Below are positions 8,448 through 16,415 of a DNA stretch of 37,876 bases, one piece after another. The translations under genes and the position numbers were made by a program. The notes below the pieces were generated by a model. That model saw nothing but the letters and a program-made list of their open reading frames with translations. It was not told where the DNA came from and did not search any database. Numbering within the stretch: position 1 is the first letter of the stretch; every line of letters starts with the position of its first letter. The DNA is taken from contig CAIJXV010000108.1 of NCBI GenBank assembly GCA_903824675.1, forward strand, positions 1 to 37,876, in the 5' to 3' direction. The DNA is from an uncultured bacterium. Its GTDB lineage: Bacteria; Verrucomicrobiota; Kiritimatiellia; CAIKKV01; CAIJXV01.

Positions 8448-8540
8448 GACGGGTCTCCTGAATTAAAAGCGGCATTATCATGCTATGAAAGTCAGGTTCT
8501 GTCAGCATTGAATATTTTCGTGCGGCAAACCTTCCGATGG

Positions 8541-8604
8541 AATTCTCTCTCCTCCAGCCCCTCACCCCGCCCTCTCCCGCCAGGGGCGAGGGAGGAGCGG
8601 GAGA
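8541..8604. repeat. GC-rich intergenic repeat unit
   Basis: C-rich tract followed by a G-rich tract (CCCTCACCCCGCCCTCTCCC then GGGGCGAGGGAGGAGCGGGAG), able to form a hairpin. It resembles in style the arms of the larger inverted repeat at 26057-26169 (shared CCCTCACCC and CCCTC/GAGGG blocks), so both may be units of one dispersed intergenic family. Confidence 0.45.
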
Positions 8605-8635
8605 GCCGAATATCTTACGAACAGTCCCAATTAAC

Positions 8636-8665
8636 TTGAATCCCGTGGCGGGTCTTGCATAAGAT
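8636..8665 (+). promoter_or_regulatory. Putative sigma70-type promoter of tRNA-Arg
   Basis: TTGAAT at 8636-8641 and TAAGAT at 8660-8665 are separated by 18 bp, each matching the consensus at four of six positions. The -10 box ends 12 bp before the mature tRNA 5' end, leaving a leader of about 5 nt. Confidence 0.45.
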
Positions 8666-8677
8666 AACCGGATCGAG

Positions 8678-8754
<77 letters not shown>

Positions 8755-8781
8755 GTCAGAAACCCACGAATACCCGAGACC

Positions 8782-8860
8782 CCGTTGTAGGCCGGGCCTC
8801 TGCGCCCGGTGCCCGCCACCGAAGGCGGGACGACATCGATCGAAACCGGTGGGATACCCC
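8782..8860 (+). repeat. Interspersed repeat, copy A (short form)
   Basis: Shares GTAGGCCGGGCCTCTGCGCC with copy B at 24011-24133 and the distal part (CCCGCC...GGCGGG, GACATCGAT.GAAA.CGGT) with copies B and C. It lacks the roughly 30-bp central segment present in those two, so it is an internally deleted version. Two hairpins, GCCGGGC/GCCCGG and CCCGCC/GGCGGG, are kept. Confidence 0.75.
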
Positions 8861-8886
8861 TTGAGATCGTTCCGTTATAGATAAAA

Positions 8887-9030
8887 TTGTTGCTTTTAAG
8901 GTGTGCAAAGATAATCATTCGCAGCTCCATCGATATCAAGAACGCGCGGAACCCGTTGTCAGATGAAGAGGTCGCGATGATTACGTTTCATGTGAAGCGC
9001 TACGTGATCGCGAAGGATACAGGGAAGTGA
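8887..9030 (+). CDS. Possible small or remnant protein (47 codons)
   Basis: A TTG-initiated frame whose last 40 codons read like real protein (IIIRSSIDIKNARNPLSDEE, then MITFHVKRYVIAKDTGK). There is no good Shine-Dalgarno, and a stop lies just upstream of the TTG, so it could equally be the 3' remnant of a decayed gene. I recognise no family. Confidence 0.2.
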   Translation: MLLLRCAKIIIRSSIDIKNARNPLSDEEVAMITFHVKRYVIAKDTGK

Positions 9031-9371
9031 GACGATGATACAGGTGTTTGGGTCATGAATTGCGGATAACTTGGGAAATTCGTTGACGAGTTTATGTTCA
9101 TCAGCACTCCTCAGCCCCATTTGCGGTTACCCTGGGTGGGGTTCTCCCATAAAATCCTAGGTCGAACTCATTATTGAGAATAAACGGATATTTAAGTCGC
9201 TTTATTGGGCGTTTATTGGCTAATCCAGCACTTGGCATGGGGCCTGCTTTATTAATAAATGTCCTCCGATTGGTTGGATAAAACGGCATAGGCCACTGGC
9301 CTTTTAAAACCGTTCCTTCTGGTCAAATGGAGTGCCAGCAGAGCAGGCAAAATAGCTCTGAAAACGCAATT

Positions 9372-9399
9372 GGCCGGTTTGACCGGCCTTTTGTGTTTT
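9372..9399 (+). terminator. Rho-independent terminator-like hairpin
   Basis: A perfect 7-bp stem, GGCCGGT-TTG-ACCGGCC (9372-9388), is followed by TTTTGTGTTTT. No plus-strand gene ends nearby. It may end a small RNA or the tRNA transcript, and a compound hairpin at 9281-9314 (AACGG...CCGTT around AGGCC/GGCCT) lies just upstream. Confidence 0.5.
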
Positions 9400-9536
9400 A
9401 TAGGGCTGGTGTTGGTTTCCGATGGGCGCATGGAAGTTCCGTGGGTGAAATAGCGTTCCGTCGGGATTGCGACTCGTTCCGATATCTTTCTTTGATTTCG
9501 CATCCGGTACCGGTTCCTTCCTTACCGGCAAAAGGG

Positions 9537-9755
9537 AGTTCTCACGCGGAGGCGCCAAGGTCGCGGAGTTGAGCGGGGAAGAGGAGCATGGCCGTGCGGT
9601 GAGCGATCACGGGACGTGATCGTGCACCGCGCGTCCGGTTCCCGTTTCGTAGGATCTTTCAAGAGCAGTAGCCGCGCGAGGCATCCCGCATCCGGGCGGG
9701 ACTCGTCGCGTGGCTTTCTGGGTCTTGGCGTGCTCTGCGGCTTTGCGTGAAATAA
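9537..9755. repeat. Intergenic repeat with imperfect inverted ends
   Basis: The left end (CACGCGGAGGCGCCAAGG) and the reverse complement of the right end (CACGCAAAGCCGCAGAGCAC, then GCCAAGAC) are similar, the style of the 'CACGCAAAGCCGCAAAGACGC' intergenic repeats common in many bacterial genomes. Inside, 9596-9630 forms a strong two-part hairpin: GATCACG-GGA-CGTGATC flanked by GCGGTG/CACCGC. Confidence 0.45.
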
Positions 9756-10005
9756 TGTTTTCTGGTCTCCTCGTTGTGATTCCACCCTTGCTTCTATTGT
9801 GCTAAAAAGCTTTCACTTCGCCTTTTTGCTAGCATAAGACCAGTACCCACGGAACTGCCATGCGCCCTTGGCGATGAGGTGGTTCATACAGGACTCTTGG
9901 GTTGGGGGGTGTTGACTTAAAATGGGATGTTGACGGGCGGGGCATATAGTTTCAGTATGCCGCAAGGGTGGGGGTGTTAAATCGAAGTGGCAATGGAGGT
10001 GTTTA

Positions 10006-10653
10006 GTGGCGGCCAGACTGAACCCTGTTTCGGACGAAATCATCGATCGTTTTGTTCAGGCCTGTCACCGGGTGGGGCAAAGGGGCTTGGCCCGATGCAG
10101 TACCGGGAATCTATCCCTGCGGGTGGGAGATGACCGGATGCTGGTCACGGCTTCAGGAAGCTGGATGGAACAGCTATCGCCGGATGATATCACTCTCTGT
10201 CGGATTAATGATGGGGCTCTGCTGCAAGGTAAAAAACCCAGCATAGAAGTCGGCTTTCATTCGGGAATCCTGAAGAGTCGGCCGGATGTGAATGTCGTCT
10301 TGCACTACCAATCGCCTTGCGCGACCACGTTGGCTTGTCAAGGGTTGAAGAACCTTAACTACTTTGTGATTTCTGAAATTCCGTTCCATATCGGTCCGGT
10401 GGCCACGATTCCATTCCTGCTCCCTGGAACGAAAGAACTCGCCCAAGCCGTGACCGATGCGATGCGTGACCACGATTTGGTCATGATGAGCAATCACGGC
10501 CAGACGACCGTTGCGTGCGATGTGGACCATGCCATTCAGAATGCCGAATTTTTCGAGATGGCCTGCGAAATCATCCTTAGATCCGGGGACCGGCTGGAGA
10601 CCTTGCCGGAAGAGGCCGTTCGCGCTCTTCTTGAAGCGCGAAGTCCGGCATAA
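10006..10653 (+). CDS. Class II aldolase/adducin family protein (FucA-like)
   Basis: Family members such as L-fuculose-1-phosphate aldolase and L-ribulose-5-phosphate 4-epimerase use a zinc held by three histidines to cleave or epimerise sugar phosphates. The 215-residue product has the expected size. Visible are the phosphate-binding region STGNLSLRV, the catalytic Glu81 (KPSIEVGFHSGIL), His100 of the HxH site and His164 in SNHG. The second histidine of HxH is Gln102 (LHYQSP), so one of the three usual metal ligands is changed. The start is GTG with GGAGG 7 bp upstream. The gene is isolated, with about 480 bp to the next one. Aldolase activity is plausible but not assured given the altered site. 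Confidence 0.85.
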   Translation: MAARLNPVSDEIIDRFVQACHRVGQRGLARCSTGNLSLRVGDDRMLVTASGSWMEQLSPDDITLCRINDGALLQGKKPSIEVGFHSGILKSRPDVNVVLHYQSPCATTLACQGLKNLNYFVISEIPFHIGPVATIPFLLPGTKELAQAVTDAMRDHDLVMMSNHGQTTVACDVDHAIQNAEFFEMACEIILRSGDRLETLPEEAVRALLEARSPA

Positions 10654-11131
10654 ATTTCGCCTGTTCCTCTGGGCATCTCCCGAGCGACAGGGGATTGCCG
10701 GTCTTCTGAGGGGTGGGAATGTGGAGAAATGATCATGAAGTATATGGTTATCGCAATGGTGGGTCTGGTGCTTGCAGGATAAGGGTCACTCACGTCTTCA
10801 CTTTTTACATCCGTTTCGTCGGACGTTTGGGGTCTTACCGGACTCTGTGTCAAGATGGGCGGCCGACGTCCGCCCCCACAGGAATATATTCAAAAATCAG
10901 GCACAGGTTGCGGAGACGCGCAAGTGATCCCGGGCTGGGATTCGAGGATCATATAGGCGGCCTGCAGACGGGATGATTCTGAGCCGGGTATCGATGCCGG
11001 CATAAAAACCCCTTTACCCCCCCCTGCAAAACCTCTATAAATCAAGGTTACTACCGGTTTGGTTATGGACCCATTGACGCCGGAAACCATTATCCGGTTG
11101 GGCTTTTTCCCGGTCGGGATGAGGAATGCAC
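10654..11131. other. Intergenic region before the ROK gene
   Basis: About 480 bp with no real gene. It contains a 15-codon signal-peptide-like frame (10735-10782), a GGGCGG/CCGCCC hairpin near 10857-10876 and a CCGGA/TCCGG hairpin followed by T-rich sequence near 11080-11112. The promoter of the polyphosphate operon should lie here, but I cannot point to it with confidence. Confidence 0.45.
10735..10782 (+). pseudogene. Signal-peptide-like mini-ORF (15 codons), possible gene remnant
   Basis: ATG at 10735, with GGAGA upstream, starts MKYMVIAMVGLVLAG and then a TAA stop falls exactly where a lipobox cysteine would be expected. It may be the stump of a small lipoprotein gene or a leader peptide. 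The sequence after the stop does not continue a recognisable protein. Confidence 0.25.
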
Positions 11132-12115
11132 ATGAAGAAAAAAACAGCCGGATACCGGGTGGGCTTCGACTTGGGCGGGACCAAGATGCTGGCCTCCGTC
11201 TATAATTCGGATTACAAGTTGGTCGGGTCGCGCCGCCGGAAAACCAAGGGCGGTGTCGGCGCGTCGGCCGGTCTGGTCCGCATCATCGAGACGATCGACC
11301 AGGCCCTGGCAGATGCCAAAGTGAAACGGAGCCAGATCCATTCGATCGGAATGGGGGTTCCGGGCATGTTGGATTTGAACAAGGGCATTCTCCTCCAGGC
11401 GCCCAACCTGGGCTGGCATCATCTCCCGTTACGCAAGGCGCTCCAAAAAGAATTCCGGGTGCCGGTGGGCGTGGCCAACGATGTCGACGCGGGGACCTAT
11501 GGCGAATACCGGTTCGGGGCGGCGCGCAAGGCCCGTTGTGTGGTTGGCGTTTTTCCGGGAACCGGGATTGGCGGGGCCTGTGTGTACGAAGGACGGATTT
11601 TACGCGGCAAGGTCGGATCCTGCATGGAACTGGGGCATCTTCAGGTGCGGCCCGGGGGCGACTATTGCGGCTGTGGGCGGCGGGGTTGTCTGGAGACGGT
11701 GGCCAGTCGGCTGGCGATTTCCGCCCAGTTGGCTGCGGCCGCTTTTCGCGGTGAAACCCCGCGCCTGCTGGCGATGGCCGGAACGGAACTATCCCAGATC
11801 CGAAGCGGGGTGATCGCCGCGGCGATCGCGGGCGGCGAGAAGACCGTTGAACGGATCGTCCGCGCGGCCGCCGCCCAATTGGGGCAGGCCATGGTGGGCC
11901 TGGTCCACTTGCTGAATCCCGATGTGTTTGTGCTGGGCGGCGGGTTGGTCGATGAATTGCCGGGATTGTATCGGACCGAAGTGGAACAGGCTTTGAAGGA
12001 AGGGGTCCTCCCGGCCTTTCGGGACAGTTACAAGGTCGTCATTGCCCGCCTGGGTGACCAGGCGACCGCCCTGGGAGCCGCCGCGTTGGCGGCGGATTTT
12101 GGGGAGGCCCCATGA
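11132..12115 (+). CDS. ROK family sugar kinase (glucokinase-like)
   Basis: Phosphorylates a hexose in the cytoplasm; ROK enzymes use ATP, and one branch uses polyphosphate. The 327-residue protein has the phosphate loop FDLGGTK (12-18), the sugar-site Asn117-Asp118, PGTGIGG (142-148), the sugar/metal motif ELGH (167-170) and the ROK zinc cluster with Cys179, Cys181 and Cys186 (CGCGRRGCLE). I start at the ATG at 11132, where GAGGAA has proper spacing; an ATG 6 bp earlier overlaps that site. The stop overlaps the next start by 4 bp (ATGA). It heads an operon with polyphosphate phosphatase and kinase genes, which raises the possibility of polyphosphate use, though nothing in the sequence proves the donor. 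Confidence 0.88.
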   Translation: MKKKTAGYRVGFDLGGTKMLASVYNSDYKLVGSRRRKTKGGVGASAGLVRIIETIDQALADAKVKRSQIHSIGMGVPGMLDLNKGILLQAPNLGWHHLPLRKALQKEFRVPVGVANDVDAGTYGEYRFGAARKARCVVGVFPGTGIGGACVYEGRILRGKVGSCMELGHLQVRPGGDYCGCGRRGCLETVASRLAISAQLAAAAFRGETPRLLAMAGTELSQIRSGVIAAAIAGGEKTVERIVRAAAAQLGQAMVGLVHLLNPDVFVLGGGLVDELPGLYRTEVEQALKEGVLPAFRDSYKVVIARLGDQATALGAAALAADFGEAP

Positions 12116-13713
12116 CTCCGGTCCCGGTCACCCGTTCAACGGCATCCGACTCAACCGTGCGACAGGTCGGCGTCATCGATGTGGGGTCGTCGGCGATTCG
12201 GATGGATATCGCCGAAATCGGGCCCGGGGGCGCGATCCGGATTTTGGAATCCCTTCAGCGCCCGGTGAAGCTGGGCAAGGACACCTATGCGGATGGGAGG
12301 CTTGAGGGCGCCTCGATTGAAGCCTGCGTGGGGATCATCCGGGATTTCCGGCATGTCTTGCACGAATACGGGATTGATTCCCCCCTCCAGATCGAGGCCG
12401 TCGCCACCAGTTCCGTGCGCGAGGCGGACAATCGGGATGCCTTCCTCGATCGTCTTTACATCGCCACCGGAATCGATGTGAAGCTCCTCGAGGATGCGGA
12501 GGTGGAGCACCTGATCCACCTGGCCCTGCAGGATCTGGTCCGGCAGGAGCCGGGACTCCAGGGCGCGGATTTATTGGTATTGGAGGTGGGCGGGGGGATG
12601 ACGAGGGTCCTGCTGGTCCAGGGCGGGCATGTCACTTTTTCAAGCGCGTTCCGGCTGGGATCGCTCCGGATGCGGGAAACATTGGAAACCTATCAACGTC
12701 CGGCCGAGCAATTGCCGGCTATTTTGGATGAGCATCTGCAACGGACCCTGCTCCAGATGCGACAGGCGGTGCCGACGGATCGGGTTCCGGTCGTGGTGGC
12801 GCTGGCGGGCGATGCGGAGTCGGCGATGAACCGGTTGTTGCCCGGATACCGCGAACGGCGGATGGCCCGGTTATCCCTGGAAGGTCCCTCGCTGGCGGAG
12901 TCCATTGTGTCCCTGCCTGCGGACGAATTGATGGTTCGATTTCAACTGCCTTCCCAGGAGGCCGAAACGGCGGGCCATGCGCTGTTCACCTATGATCGGA
13001 TCGGGCGGGCTTTTCAGGCCCGTGAAGTGGTGGTGACCGATCGAAGTCTGCGGCGGGGATTGTTGTTGCGCCTGGCCGGCAATGTGGCTGGCGTGGATCA
13101 GATGTCCGACCAGATGGCCTTTTCGGCGGCGGCGTTGGCCCGTAAGTATCATACGGACGAGAAGCATGCGAATCACGTGGCGGATTTGAGCCGCCAGTTA
13201 TTCCGCGAACTGCAGGCCGAACATCAACTGCCGCCGCGGTGTGCGGCGCTTCTGCAGACGGCGGCGATTCTGCACGATATCGGCGCCTTCGTGGGGGTGG
13301 CCAGCCATCACAAGCATTCCCAGTACCTGATTCAAAACAGTGAGATTTTCAGTTTGACCAAACAGGATACGACCTTGGTGGCGTTGATGGCGCGGTATCA
13401 TCGGCGCGCGCTCCCCTTGCCGAGCCATTCCGAATACATGGCGCTGGACCGGGAAAGCCGCATCATCGTTCTGAAGCTGGCGGCCTTATTACGGATTGCG
13501 GATGCCTTGGACCGGAGTCACACCCAGAAATACCGCAACCTGTCCTTTTCGCGGGAATCGCCGGATTTTGTGATCACGGCGCCCGAGGTGGATGATCTGA
13601 CCCTGGAGCGCGCCGCCTTGCGCGACAAGGGGGCGTTGTTTGTGGCCGTGTACGGGTTGAACGTGGTGTTGCGTCACGCGCCCGTTTTCCGGGGGAGTGT
13701 ATCGTATGAGTGA
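12112..13713 (+). CDS. Ppx/GppA phosphatase with C-terminal HD domain
   Basis: Ppx/GppA enzymes remove terminal phosphates from polyphosphate or hydrolyse pppGpp. The 533-residue protein has the ASKHA phosphate-1 loop VIDVGSSAIR (21-30), a region matching the catalytic Glu block (LLEDAEVEHL, about 125-134), and the phosphate-2 loop as LEVGGGMTR (157-165), where the usual Asp is Glu158. The C-terminal third carries an HD-type metal site (LHDIG, then HKHSQYLI), as in long exopolyphosphatases. It overlaps the ROK gene by 4 bp and the ppk gene by 8 bp, so the three proteins are made together. Polyphosphate is the likely substrate from context; guanosine pentaphosphate is an alternative. Confidence 0.88.
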   Translation: MTPVPVTRSTASDSTVRQVGVIDVGSSAIRMDIAEIGPGGAIRILESLQRPVKLGKDTYADGRLEGASIEACVGIIRDFRHVLHEYGIDSPLQIEAVATSSVREADNRDAFLDRLYIATGIDVKLLEDAEVEHLIHLALQDLVRQEPGLQGADLLVLEVGGGMTRVLLVQGGHVTFSSAFRLGSLRMRETLETYQRPAEQLPAILDEHLQRTLLQMRQAVPTDRVPVVVALAGDAESAMNRLLPGYRERRMARLSLEGPSLAESIVSLPADELMVRFQLPSQEAETAGHALFTYDRIGRAFQAREVVVTDRSLRRGLLLRLAGNVAGVDQMSDQMAFSAAALARKYHTDEKHANHVADLSRQLFRELQAEHQLPPRCAALLQTAAILHDIGAFVGVASHHKHSQYLIQNSEIFSLTKQDTTLVALMARYHRRALPLPSHSEYMALDRESRIIVLKLAALLRIADALDRSHTQKYRNLSFSRESPDFVITAPEVDDLTLERAALRDKGALFVAVYGLNVVLRHAPVFRGSVSYE

Positions 13714-15826
13714 TCCGGTGCCGCGTTTTATCAATCGCGAATTGAGCTGGCTGGAATTCAACGGGCGGGTACTGAATGAGGCGCTCGATCCGACTAATCC
13801 GCCGTTGGAACGATTGAAATACCTGGCGATCACCGGGTCGAATCTCGATGAATTTTTCATGGTCCGGGTGGGCGGGTTGCAGTTGATCTCGACTCATCAG
13901 CGCGCGAACGCCCTGCCGCCGGATCCGGCGGGGTTGTCCCTCGCCGGCCAGATCGCGGAGATCGGGGCGCGGGTTCGAGCCCTGACCGATCTGCAATATG
14001 ACACGTTGCGCGGATTGCTGGCCGAGCTGGACCCGGCGGGGATCCGTTGCCGGGCGATGGACGCCTTGACTCCGGCCCAAACGGAATATGCGGAGGCGTT
14101 GTTCACCCGCGAAATTTTCCCGATGTTGACCCCGTTGGCCGTGCCGGAACCGGAGGATTTCCCGCCGGTGCCCGGGCTGGGCTTGAATCTGTTGATTCGA
14201 TTGGCTCCCGCGGGGCGAAAGCGCCGGGATCGGTTCGCCGTGATCAGCCTTCCCCGATCGATTCAACGCCTGGTTTCCCTGCCCACGGCGGTGGGATTGG
14301 ATTACCTGATGATGGAAGATCTGATCGCGGCGCACCTGGACCAGTTGTTTCCCGGCGAGCAATTGTGTGAGAGCGTGGTTTTTCGGGTGATCCGCAATGC
14401 CGACATGGAAGTTCGCGAGGATCAGGCGGGCGATTTACTGGTCAAGATGCGCCGGATTTTACAGAAACGACAGGAAGGCCAGTGCGTGCGCCTGGAAATC
14501 GGGGCGCCCTGTTCGGCCCCGGCGCGTGATTTCCTGGTTCGCGGGTTGAATGCGCCGGAGGCGTTTGTCCTCGAGGCGGCGGGGCCGACCGGGTTAAGCG
14601 GGCTGATGGCGCTGGCGACGGTGCCCCGGTTCGATGCCCTGCGTTTTGAGCGGTGGGATCCGCAACCGGAACCCACGCTGATTCCCGGCGAATCGCTGTT
14701 TGAAGTGCTGGCCCGGCGCGACCTCTTGCTCCATCATCCCTATGACCGGTTTGATCCGGTGTTGAACCTGATTGAAGAGGCGGCCGACGATCCCGAGGTA
14801 CTGTCCATCAAGCAGATCCTGTATCGGACCAGCCGGAAAAGCCCGGTTGTGGCGGCCCTGATTCGCGCGGCGGAAAAGGGCAAGCAAGTGACGGTGATCG
14901 TGGAACTCAAGGCCCGGTTTGATGAGGAGCGCAATATTGAGGGGGCCCGCGCTTTGGAACGGGCCGGCGCCCAGGTGATTTACGGCATCCGCGATCTCAA
15001 GACCCATGCCAAACTCTGCCTGATTGTCCGCCGCGAGCCGACCGGAGTCCGGCGTTACCTTCATTTCGGAACCGGCAACTATAACGAGATTACGGCGCGG
15101 TTATACACCGATATCAGCTACCTGACGTCCAACGAGGACCTGGCGACCGATGCCTCGCTCTTTTTCAACACGATCACCGGGTATTCCCAGCCGGTGCGTT
15201 ACCGCAAGATCGAGGCGGCGCCGATCGGTTTACGGAATCGGATCCTGGAACTGATCGAAGGCGAGACGTTGCGCGCCCGGCAGGGGCAGGACGCCCGGAT
15301 TCTGGCGAAACTCAATGCCCTGGTGGATCCCCAGATTATCGAGGCCCTCTATGAAGCCTCCGCGGCGGGGGTGATCATCCGCCTCAATGTTCGCGGGATG
15401 TGTTGCCTGCGCGCCGGGGTCCCCGGGCTCAGCGGGAACATCTCGGTCATCAGTGTGGTCGATCGGTTTCTGGAACACGGGCGGATTCTCTATTTCCACC
15501 GGGGCGGTGAGCCGCAGGTGTTCATCACCAGTGCCGATTGGATGCCGCGCAACCTCGACCGGCGGATTGAGTTGTTGGTTCCGGTGGAAGAGCCCGCCTG
15601 CCGCGCCCGGTTGATCGGCGTTCTGGAAACCGGTTTGGCGGATAACGTCAAGGCCCGTCGTCTGTGTCCCGATGGCCGGTATGAATTGCGTCGGCCCAGC
15701 GGGGGGGAGACCCCGCTTCGAAGTCAGGCCTGGTTTAACGAAGAGGTGCGGCAACGGACGCGACGGGGGGTTATGAATCGCCGCCAGGAATTTGAACCCC
15801 ACCGTCCGGCATCCGGCGACAAATAA
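13706..15826 (+). CDS. ppk: Polyphosphate kinase 1
   Basis: Makes inorganic polyphosphate from the gamma-phosphate of ATP. The 706-residue product has full family length. The N-terminal block FINRELSWLEFNGRVL and SNLDEFFMVRVGG are diagnostic. The phosphorylated histidine is His434 in KTHAKL, and the second conserved His591 is in RFLEHGRI. The phospholipase-D-like body includes FGTGNYNEITARLYTD. Start at the ATG at 13706, with GGGGGAG upstream; it overlaps the phosphatase stop (ATGAGTGA). Pairing of kinase and phosphatase on one message is common and suggests tuned polyphosphate turnover. Confidence 0.97.
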   Translation: MSDPVPRFINRELSWLEFNGRVLNEALDPTNPPLERLKYLAITGSNLDEFFMVRVGGLQLISTHQRANALPPDPAGLSLAGQIAEIGARVRALTDLQYDTLRGLLAELDPAGIRCRAMDALTPAQTEYAEALFTREIFPMLTPLAVPEPEDFPPVPGLGLNLLIRLAPAGRKRRDRFAVISLPRSIQRLVSLPTAVGLDYLMMEDLIAAHLDQLFPGEQLCESVVFRVIRNADMEVREDQAGDLLVKMRRILQKRQEGQCVRLEIGAPCSAPARDFLVRGLNAPEAFVLEAAGPTGLSGLMALATVPRFDALRFERWDPQPEPTLIPGESLFEVLARRDLLLHHPYDRFDPVLNLIEEAADDPEVLSIKQILYRTSRKSPVVAALIRAAEKGKQVTVIVELKARFDEERNIEGARALERAGAQVIYGIRDLKTHAKLCLIVRREPTGVRRYLHFGTGNYNEITARLYTDISYLTSNEDLATDASLFFNTITGYSQPVRYRKIEAAPIGLRNRILELIEGETLRARQGQDARILAKLNALVDPQIIEALYEASAAGVIIRLNVRGMCCLRAGVPGLSGNISVISVVDRFLEHGRILYFHRGGEPQVFITSADWMPRNLDRRIELLVPVEEPACRARLIGVLETGLADNVKARRLCPDGRYELRRPSGGETPLRSQAWFNEEVRQRTRRGVMNRRQEFEPHRPASGDK

Positions 15827-15846
15827 AACGGCAGAAGGAGAGCGTC

Positions 15847-16233
15847 ATGTCAGAACGAAATAAAACCGTGGTGATCGCCGACGACGAAGCCCATGTCCGG
15901 CTTTATATGAAGGCCTTGCTCAAGACATTGAATTTCGACGTGGTGGGGGAAGCCAAAGACGGGGTTGAGGCCACGACGTTGGCCCTGGAAAAACGGCCGG
16001 ACCTGGTCCTACTCGATTTGAACATGCCGATGCGCACGGGCGAGGAGGCCCTGGAGGACATTCTGGGCAAATGGCCCCAGGCGCGGGTGGTCATGCTGTC
16101 TTCGGTGGCGGATCGTCTCAGTGTCGAGCACTGCCTCACCCTGGGGGCCCTGCATTTTATCCGCAAAGATTGTTCCCCCGCTGAAATTCGCACGATCTTA
16201 ACCGATCTGATTCAGGAAGGGGCTCCGACATGA
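15847..16233 (+). CDS. Single-domain response regulator (CheY-like)
   Basis: 128 residues, one receiver domain and no output domain. Acidic pocket Asp12/Asp13, phospho-acceptor Asp57 (LLDLNMP), a Ser pair at 85-86 in the Thr/Ser switch position, and Lys107 (RKD; the usual following Pro is replaced by Asp). AGGAG precedes the ATG. It lies 20 bp after ppk and overlaps the next gene by 4 bp. Acting through protein contacts, it might regulate the pilus/secretion ATPase or the polyphosphate enzymes encoded with it. No histidine kinase is in the window. Confidence 0.92.
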   Translation: MSERNKTVVIADDEAHVRLYMKALLKTLNFDVVGEAKDGVEATTLALEKRPDLVLLDLNMPMRTGEEALEDILGKWPQARVVMLSSVADRLSVEHCLTLGALHFIRKDCSPAEIRTILTDLIQEGAPT

Positions 16234-16415
16234 TCCAGCGTTATGATCTGTTTCGGATGTTCCGGGAAATTGCCGAGGATGAAACCCTTCCCCAGGCGAC
16301 GAATATCCGTCTGAGTCAGGCGGAGATCAACCGGTTGGTCAAATTGCGTAAACGGGTGGGGACAACGGGCGCTCCCGCTTCTTCCGGTTCCGCTTCCCGT
16401 CGGGAGGGAAAATGA
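16230..16415 (+). CDS. 61-residue hypothetical protein
   Basis: Real because it is translationally coupled on both sides: its ATG overlaps the response-regulator stop and its stop overlaps the PilB start (ATGA both times). A helical, charged N-terminal half (FREIAEDETLPQATNIRLSQ) is followed by a basic, Ser/Gly-rich tail. No known domain, signal peptide or cysteine. Its place suggests a small adaptor between the response regulator and the ATPase. Confidence 0.7.
   Translation: MIQRYDLFRMFREIAEDETLPQATNIRLSQAEINRLVKLRKRVGTTGAPASSGSASRREGK

Larger units (their letters stand above)
8755..10005. other. Long repeat-rich, mostly non-coding region
   Basis: 1.25 kb between tRNA-Arg and the class II aldolase gene without a convincing full-length gene. 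It holds one interspersed repeat copy (8782-8860), a possible 47-codon frame (8887-9030), a compound hairpin (9281-9314), a terminator-like hairpin (9372-9399) and a repeat with imperfect inverted ends (9537-9755). The other frames over 60 codons lack ribosome sites and protein-like composition. It looks like decayed or regulatory DNA. Confidence 0.55.

Noticed and set aside
13574-14362. 262-codon minus-strand open frame over ppx/ppk
   Set aside because: Antisense to well-conserved polyphosphate kinase sequence; its Gln/Arg/His-rich composition is typical of shadow frames.
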